From assembly GCA_047833665.1 (NCBI GenBank), contig CP181261.1, positions 1,674,001 to 1,738,000 on the forward strand: a stretch of 64,000 nt of DNA. Reading direction: 5' to 3'. The notes under the pieces were generated by a model. That model worked only from the letters and a program-made list of their open reading frames with translations, searched no databases and had not been told where the DNA came from. The DNA is from Caproicibacter sp047833665 (GTDB taxonomy: Bacteria; Bacillota; Clostridia; Oscillospirales; Acutalibacteraceae). This document shows, in pieces, positions 59,719 through 64,000 of this stretch. Every line of letters begins with the position of its first letter. The first letter of the stretch is position 1. A program made the position numbers and the translations under genes.

Positions 59719-60513
59719 CTACCAAATCTTTTCGATTAACTCTTCCACAACGCGTTTAGCAGACAAAAGTTCTTCAAGCTGATTAAAATTTTTCCGGTAA
59801 ACTTCAATAATCAAGTCTCCGCAGAACTTAAAACTTTTCAGCATACGCACAATAGCCGAATAATCCATGGTACCACAACCTGGAAGCAGACAGTCAAAAT
59901 TCGGCTTATTGTCATTGATATGAACATGTACAATTCTATCACCCATTGCGGCACAGACTTTGAAAGGATCCTGTCCGCCGCGAACTGCCTGTTTAATGTC
60001 CAGAACAAACGCACAATCCTGCCCGCAGTATTGTTTCATTTTTAGAATGAAATCAATGTCGTTGCTTAAGAATTGATTGACATTTTCCTGTGCCACCGTA
60101 ACGCCGAATGTTTGTCCAACACGGTACAGCCGGCTATACCGCTCAAAATACTGTTCATCCGCAGCAGGCGAACGTTTGCCGCTCCGTTTACCATGCAGAA
60201 CCAAAATATCTGCTCCAAGCAAATTGCAAACTTCAAAATAGCGTTTGTAAAACTCAAGGCCGTCTAGAAACCGCCGCTCATAATCCGAAAACAGCAGAAA
60301 ACTTTCATACCCGGAGGTAAACGGATGCAGCGATTTGACACGGCTGCCGGTATCCTCTGTCTTGCGACGAAGATTCCTGACAAAATCCGGCTTCAATTCA
60401 CTGAATGTATTAATAAAAATCTCAAATTCGTGAAATTCTAATTGCAGTAATGTGGAAAAAGCATTTTCCAGTAACATGGGATACAGGCAAGCCGTGGAAA
60501 TGCCGGCCTTCAT
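59719..60513 (-). CDS. Sugar phosphate isomerase/epimerase-like TIM barrel
   Basis: 264 residues, xylose-isomerase/AP-endonuclease-2 type barrel. Likely metal and acid-base residues are in KSLHPFTSG, VLHGKRSGK, VAQENVNQ (Glu), FVLDIKQAV (Asp), VHVHINDN and LIIEVYR (Glu). The substrate is unknown; family members act on sugars, inositols or hydroxypyruvate, and some are DNA endonucleases. GAGGTG lies before ATG 60513. It is divergent from the small helical protein gene and upstream of nrdR on the same strand, but nrdR has its own promoter. Confidence 0.8.
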   Translation of the reverse strand: MKAGISTACLYPMLLENAFSTLLQLEFHEFEIFINTFSELKPDFVRNLRRKTEDTGSRVKSLHPFTSGYESFLLFSDYERRFLDGLEFYKRYFEVCNLLGADILVLHGKRSGKRSPAADEQYFERYSRLYRVGQTFGVTVAQENVNQFLSNDIDFILKMKQYCGQDCAFVLDIKQAVRGGQDPFKVCAAMGDRIVHVHINDNKPNFDCLLPGCGTMDYSAIVRMLKSFKFCGDLIIEVYRKNFNQLEELLSAKRVVEELIEKIW

Positions 60514-60530
60514 AAAATCACCTCTCAGAC

Positions 60531-60559
60531 ATTATATTCCTGCCAAACAGAAAAGTCCA
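60531..60559 (-). promoter_or_regulatory. Promoter of the isomerase-like gene
   Basis: On the minus strand TGGACT (60559-60554), a 17-bp spacer and TATAAT (60536-60531), about 20 bp before ATG 60513. Confidence 0.6.
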
Positions 60560-60587
60560 GAAGTAGAAGAAGAAAAGGAGAAACACC

Positions 60588-61025
60588 ATGCGAAATAGCA
60601 GAACGGAACACTTTCTTGCAAGCGAGCTGCTCCGAATTTCTCGGCTCAGCACGGAAGCGGCAGAACTAATTATGCCGATGATTCGGGATAAAAATATGGA
60701 GCTTCAAGTAAGCCACCAGTTGAAAACATACAGAACCATTGCTGAGCAATGTGCAAATATTCTGCGCAAAAGCGGGCTGAATCCAGCCGAAAAAACAGGG
60801 TTGATGGATTGGATGCTTCAGCAATCGATTAAAATGGATACTGCATGGAATCAAAGCGACTCGCACCTTGCTCGAATAGTCATTCACTGCACAGATGCCG
60901 CGATGAAAAACCTTATGAAAGCAATGAATCAAACTGCGAATGATGATTTAGAAAGCCACATGCTTGTGGAAAAATATTTGGATGAAGGACAAAAGGACAT
61001 TGATTTTATGGAAAAGTACCTTTAA
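60588..61025 (+). CDS. Small all-helical protein of unknown function
   Basis: 145 residues, soluble, no signal peptide or TM segment. The sequence looks like four amphipathic helices (about 5-30, 35-65, 70-115, 120-143), suggesting a four-helix bundle. Similar clostridial hypothetical proteins are recalled but without known function. Few of the Glu/His pairs of a ferritin-type di-iron site are evident, though HFLASELLRIS and the C-terminal EKYLDEG could be compared with ferritin-like folds. AAAAGGAG precedes ATG 60588. Its last codons lie inside the 26-bp direct repeat that flanks the IS element, so the insertion just missed the gene. Confidence 0.65.
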   Translation: MRNSRTEHFLASELLRISRLSTEAAELIMPMIRDKNMELQVSHQLKTYRTIAEQCANILRKSGLNPAEKTGLMDWMLQQSIKMDTAWNQSDSHLARIVIHCTDAAMKNLMKAMNQTANDDLESHMLVEKYLDEGQKDIDFMEKYL

Positions 61026-61041
61026 AATAGGCGTGGCTTGT
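61016..61041 (+). repeat. Left copy of the 26-bp direct repeat flanking the IS
   Basis: Identical over 26 bp to 62105-62130, beginning GTACCTTTAAAATAGG. It includes the stop codon (61023-61025) of the helical-protein gene. Probably a target-site duplication. Confidence 0.85.
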
Positions 61042-62104
61042 TGTAGGTTTGTCAAACATATTGGACAGTATGGGAATGTAAAAATTCAGAAGGAGACAAC
61101 CAATGAAGAGGACGCATCGGCATATTATTAGAGCGTCTTAAGTAGATGGAAAGTTGGTTTTCAAAGTCCGCTAAAGAGTAAAAATGGTGTTTGTCATAAA
61201 AGCGTTTTTGGTCTTCGCGATGACTGCGTTCCACTTTCCCGTTGTGCCTAGGGGTATAAGGACGAATTAACTTGTGCCGGATATGAAGTTTAGCGGCAGT
61301 GGCTTCGAACAACGTCAGCAGATGTTTCTTGGAAGGTGAGAAACGGTTGGTGAATTCAAAACCGTTGTCAGTTTGAACGCATTCTACACGAACGCCGCGC
61401 CGGGCAAACCATTCGACAGCTCGTTTTAGAAAGTCAGCAGAAGAGTAAGTACTCTGTTCAGGGTACGCTGCCAGAAAACGCAGCCTAGAAAATTCATCAA
61501 TAGCTGTGTACTGGAAAAGCCGAAGCTCAGGGTCGGCAATACAGCGCTTTGGAACTACTTTTACATCGATCTGAATGCGCTCTCCGGGATGCGTCATTTG
61601 CTCGTATGGCTTTGGCTGATATTTCTTCTTTGGTTTTGATTCTGGGAACATTCCCATTCGGCGCATTACACGGAACAGACTTTCCGGACATCGTGTGTAT
61701 CCCCGCTTTTTCAACCGAGACCATAGTTCAATCATACCGAGGTCGGGATTTCTGCGCCGCATGTCGCGAATCAGCTTTAACTCGGCAGGTGTATGCTGGT
61801 TTGGATGACTGTGAGGCCTCCTAGACCGGCAAGCCAACGATTCTAATGTACCGTCATACCGGGCCATCCAAAAATAGATAAAGGAACGGCTTTTGTTGTA
61901 TTTTCGGCTTGCACGGCTAACACCGTACTTTTGAGCATAGATCATTAGGGATTGCCTAAACTTCATGTCTTGTGTTACACTATTCATGCAGAAATGGGCA
62001 CTTCCTTTCGGTATGATTTGGTTTGTGTAGCTTTATTTTAACCGATGTGTCCATTTCTGTATTTTATTTTTTCTCAACTGTCCAATATGTATTGTAGTCC
62101 TACA
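61042..62104 (-). mobile_element. IS481-like insertion sequence, 1063 bp
   Basis: Ends begin TGTAGG and close CCTACA. The 28-bp terminal inverted repeats (61042-61069 and 62077-62104) match at 22 positions, with an inner perfect block ACATATTGGACAGT. One intact transposase gene fills most of it. The TGT...ACA ends fit IS481-type elements. It lies between a small helical-protein gene and the ABC-F promoter. A related deleted copy is at 18283-18422. Confidence 0.88.
61052..61987 (-). CDS. IS481-like DDE transposase
   Basis: 311 residues. N-terminal helix-turn-helix region (SLMIYAQKYGVSRASRKYNK, then RSFIYFWMARYDG), then an rve-type integrase core. The catalytic triad is visible as Asp in IQIDVKVVP, Asp in VQTDNGFEF and Glu in HNGKVERSHREDQKRFY. 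The C-terminus TPRHNGKVERSH plus SLADFENQLSIYLRRSN is typical. The stop codon lies inside the left inverted repeat. ATG 61987 has GAAAGGAAG 13 nt upstream. The frame is uninterrupted, so it is potentially active and could also mobilise the miniature element. Confidence 0.93.
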   Translation of the reverse strand: MNSVTQDMKFRQSLMIYAQKYGVSRASRKYNKSRSFIYFWMARYDGTLESLACRSRRPHSHPNQHTPAELKLIRDMRRRNPDLGMIELWSRLKKRGYTRCPESLFRVMRRMGMFPESKPKKKYQPKPYEQMTHPGERIQIDVKVVPKRCIADPELRLFQYTAIDEFSRLRFLAAYPEQSTYSSADFLKRAVEWFARRGVRVECVQTDNGFEFTNRFSPSKKHLLTLFEATAAKLHIRHKLIRPYTPRHNGKVERSHREDQKRFYDKHHFYSLADFENQLSIYLRRSNNMPMRPLHWLSPSEFLHSHTVQYV

Positions 62105-62130
62105 GTACCTTTAAAATAGGCGTGGCTTGT
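62105..62130 (+). repeat. Right copy of the 26-bp direct repeat flanking the IS
   Basis: Exact copy of 61016-61041. It ends 4 bp before the -35 box of the ABC-F promoter, so the promoter was left intact. Confidence 0.85.
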
Positions 62131-62134
62131 TTGC

Positions 62135-62163
62135 TTGATTTCAACCAGCAATTTCGTTATAAT
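62135..62163 (+). promoter_or_regulatory. Promoter of the ABC-F gene
   Basis: TTGATT (62135-62140), a 17-bp spacer and TATAAT (62158-62163), then a leader of about 60 nt to ATG 62229. No attenuator hairpin is evident in this short leader. Confidence 0.7.
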
Positions 62164-62228
62164 GGTTGGAACAGAGAGCAAATAGTCGCAATTTGTGCAG
62201 TGGTGCAATACATAGAGAAGGGTTCAGC

Positions 62229-64000
62229 ATGGGTTTAGTAAGCGTCGGTGGTTTGGAAAAGTCGTTCGGAACGCAAATGGTTCTGTGCGGAATTTCCTTT
62301 GAAATACAGGAAAACGATCGCATTGGTCTGATTGGCAGCAACGGTTCCGGCAAAACGACATTACTAAAGTTGTTAACGGGAGAGATAATTCCGGATTCGG
62401 GAACAATTTCCATCGCGGGAAAAACTAAAATTGGCTATATGGAACAGCATGTATGCCGAGATCTGGAACGAAGCGCTTTTGATGAAGTGTTGACGGTGTT
62501 TTCCCCTCTTCTTGCCTTAGAACACGAATTAGAAGAAATTGGGCAAATTCTTCGCAGCGGTCATGCAGAGAACATCGATGCTGTCGTCGAACGCCAAACG
62601 CTTCTGAATGAAAAATTTATTGCGGATGGTGGTTTGACTTTTCGCAGCCGCGCTCGTTCTGCGCTTCTCGGTCTTGGTTTTACAGATGGGGAGATTTCCA
62701 CCCCCGTTGGTAAACTAAGCGGCGGGCAAAGAGCCAAACTGCAGCTTGCAAAACTTTTGCTAAGCGATGCCAACCTGATGCTGCTTGACGAACCGACGAA
62801 CCATCTTGATTTGGCATCCGTAGAATGGCTGGAAGAATTCCTCCGTTCTTCCAATGCGGCTTTTCTGGTCATTTCTCACGACCGTTATTTCCTAGACCGT
62901 GTGACAAATCGAACCTTCGAGCTGACAAATCACAAATTAAATTTGTATAAAGGAAGCTATACTGCTTATTTGGCACAGAAGGAAAACAACGAGCTTGCAT
63001 TGAAACGAAAATATGAAAACACACAAAAGGAAATCAATCGGTTACAAGGCATTGTGGAGCAGCAACGCCGCTGGAACAGGGAAAAAAACATCAGAACCGC
63101 CGAAAGCAAGGAGAAAATGATTGCCCGATTAAAGCAAACACTTGTAAAGCCGGAAGTGCAGCAGAATACTCTGCATTTTCAATTTGGCGTTAATGTTCGC
63201 AGCGGCAATGATGTACTAGCAGCAAATAACCTTTCCCTTTCTTTCGGAAAAAAGCATCTCTTTAAAAATGTTTCTTTCCAAATGAAACGCGGCGATCGAG
63301 TTTTTCTGATTGGTCCGAATGGCTGCGGAAAAACCTCTCTTTTTAAAATCCTTCTCGGCAAAATCACTCCCGACACCGGAAACTGCCGATTGGGTACAGG
63401 TGTTAAAATAGGATATTATGATCAGCTTCAAACAGGATTGAGGCCCGAAAAACGCGTTATTGATGAAATATGGGATTATTATCCTCAGATGACCGAAACG
63501 CAGATTCGAAGCGCATTGGCAGTTTTTCTGTTCCAAGGTGACGATGTCTTTAAGCAGGTTAGCACACTCAGCGGCGGCGAGAGGGCTAGAGTTCTATTAC
63601 TGCGTCTTATGCTTTCACGTGACAATTTTCTCCTGCTCGACGAACCGACCAATCATCTGGATCTCCCATCCTGTGAGGCATTGGAAAATGCCCTGAAGGA
63701 TTACGAGGGAACTCTGCTCATCATTTCACACGACCGATATTTTATCAATAAAATTGCAAACCGTATCTATGCTCTGACGCCGGACGGCTTAGAAGACTGC
63801 GGTGCAAATTATTCTGAATATCTGGAAAAACAAAAAAATGAGCAGGCCAAAGTGCCCGCCCATAAGATTCGCAAAGAAAACGATTATACCATTAGAAAGA
63901 AACAAGCCGCTATTCGGCGCAAACGCAAAGCAGCCATATTAAAATTAGAACAGCAAATTGAACGCAACGAAACAGCAATCGCAGAATTGGAAAAAGAATT
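62229..64000 (+). CDS. ABC-F family ATPase, 3' end outside the window
   Basis: Open from ATG 62229 (GAAGGG upstream) to the window edge: 590 codons without a stop, so the C-terminus is missing. Two soluble ABC modules and no TM segments: Walker A GSNGSGKTT, signature LSGGQRAKLQLAKLL, Walker B LMLLDEPTNHLD; then Walker A GPNGCGKTS, signature LSGGERARVLLLRLML, Walker B LLLDEPTNHLDL. Between them is a long charged helical linker (about 255-310) with QQRRWNREKNIRTAESKEKM. After module two a Lys/Glu-rich coiled coil begins. ABC-F proteins act on the ribosome; this linker looks like the YdiF-type housekeeping group rather than a clear antibiotic-resistance type, but that is a judgement by eye. Confidence 0.93.
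   Translation, partial: MGLVSVGGLEKSFGTQMVLCGISFEIQENDRIGLIGSNGSGKTTLLKLLTGEIIPDSGTISIAGKTKIGYMEQHVCRDLERSAFDEVLTVFSPLLALEHELEEIGQILRSGHAENIDAVVERQTLLNEKFIADGGLTFRSRARSALLGLGFTDGEISTPVGKLSGGQRAKLQLAKLLLSDANLMLLDEPTNHLDLASVEWLEEFLRSSNAAFLVISHDRYFLDRVTNRTFELTNHKLNLYKGSYTAYLAQKENNELALKRKYENTQKEINRLQGIVEQQRRWNREKNIRTAESKEKMIARLKQTLVKPEVQQNTLHFQFGVNVRSGNDVLAANNLSLSFGKKHLFKNVSFQMKRGDRVFLIGPNGCGKTSLFKILLGKITPDTGNCRLGTGVKIGYYDQLQTGLRPEKRVIDEIWDYYPQMTETQIRSALAVFLFQGDDVFKQVSTLSGGERARVLLLRLMLSRDNFLLLDEPTNHLDLPSCEALENALKDYEGTLLIISHDRYFINKIANRIYALTPDGLEDCGANYSEYLEKQKNEQAKVPAHKIRKENDYTIRKKQAAIRRKRKAAILKLEQQIERNETAIAELEKE

Noticed and set aside
62164..62228. Antibiotic-induced attenuator before the ABC-F gene
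   Set aside because: The leader is only about 60 nt and shows no leader peptide or terminator/antiterminator pair.

Overview
The window reads as a chromosomal segment of an endospore-forming Gram-positive anaerobe of the class Clostridia, probably Oscillospirales/Ruminococcaceae-like. Supporting signs are a Gram-positive PolC replicase, paired dipicolinate synthase genes (dpaA/dpaB), LL-diaminopimelate aminotransferase (dapL), a tyrS T-box leader, the short HisG with HisZ, and strong Shine-Dalgarno sequences with many TTG/GTG starts. The genus assignment is inference. Most of the window is conserved housekeeping DNA, nearly all on the minus strand. No tRNA, rRNA or CRISPR array was seen.

Layout. 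1-916: an accessory-looking end with an MqsR-like toxin gene, the first codons of a probable antitoxin gene, and a gene-poor stretch abutting the 3' end of guaA. 917-14954: one long biosynthetic run transcribed right to left (pseudo-receiver/ANTAR regulator, dapF, dapL, carA, carB, purC, purF, purB, purA, guaA). It joins diaminopimelate, carbamoyl-phosphate and purine synthesis. 15072-15760: a solo IS200-type element. 15772-17399: tyrS with a T-box leader and a consensus promoter. 17508-18164: an unknown membrane protein. 18283-18422: a miniature transposable element. 18423-26034: the recN-argR-nadK-tlyA-dxs-folD-lgt group. 26128-28688: a YfmF/YfmH-like M16 peptidase pair. 28899-31657: an EamA-type transporter, O-acetylhomoserine sulfhydrylase and a zinc-ribbon membrane protein. 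31732-33169: dpaB and dpaA behind a sigma-K-like promoter. 33358-34749: murC. 34854-41036: pyrE-radC-uvrB-uvrA. 41178-42137: an RluA-family pseudouridine synthase. 42190-48416: a histidine operon (hisZ-hisG-hisD-hisC-hisB-hisA-hisI-hisE). 48491-58986: the pyrH-frr-uppS-cdsA-dxr-rseP-ispG-polC cluster. 59199-61025: nrdR, a sugar-phosphate-isomerase-like protein and a small helical protein. 61042-62104: an IS481-like element. 62229-64000: an ABC-F ATPase cut by the window edge.

Most notable points. (1) The histidine operon looks eroded: hisC has an in-frame TAA at codon 154 with the reading frame intact on both sides, and hisH and hisF are absent from their usual places. (2) The IS481-like element at 61042-62104 is flanked by an exact 26-bp direct repeat, and the 140-bp element directly behind recN is an internally deleted relative of it with homologous ends. 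(3) A REC-ANTAR protein without any visible phosphorylation residues heads the large biosynthetic operon, behind a leader of over 200 nt. (4) dpaAB carry a sigma-K-type promoter. (5) Lgt has an unusual acidic C-terminal tail. I did not find a clearly new multi-gene system; the best candidates for follow-up are the ANTAR-headed operon and the IS/MITE family.
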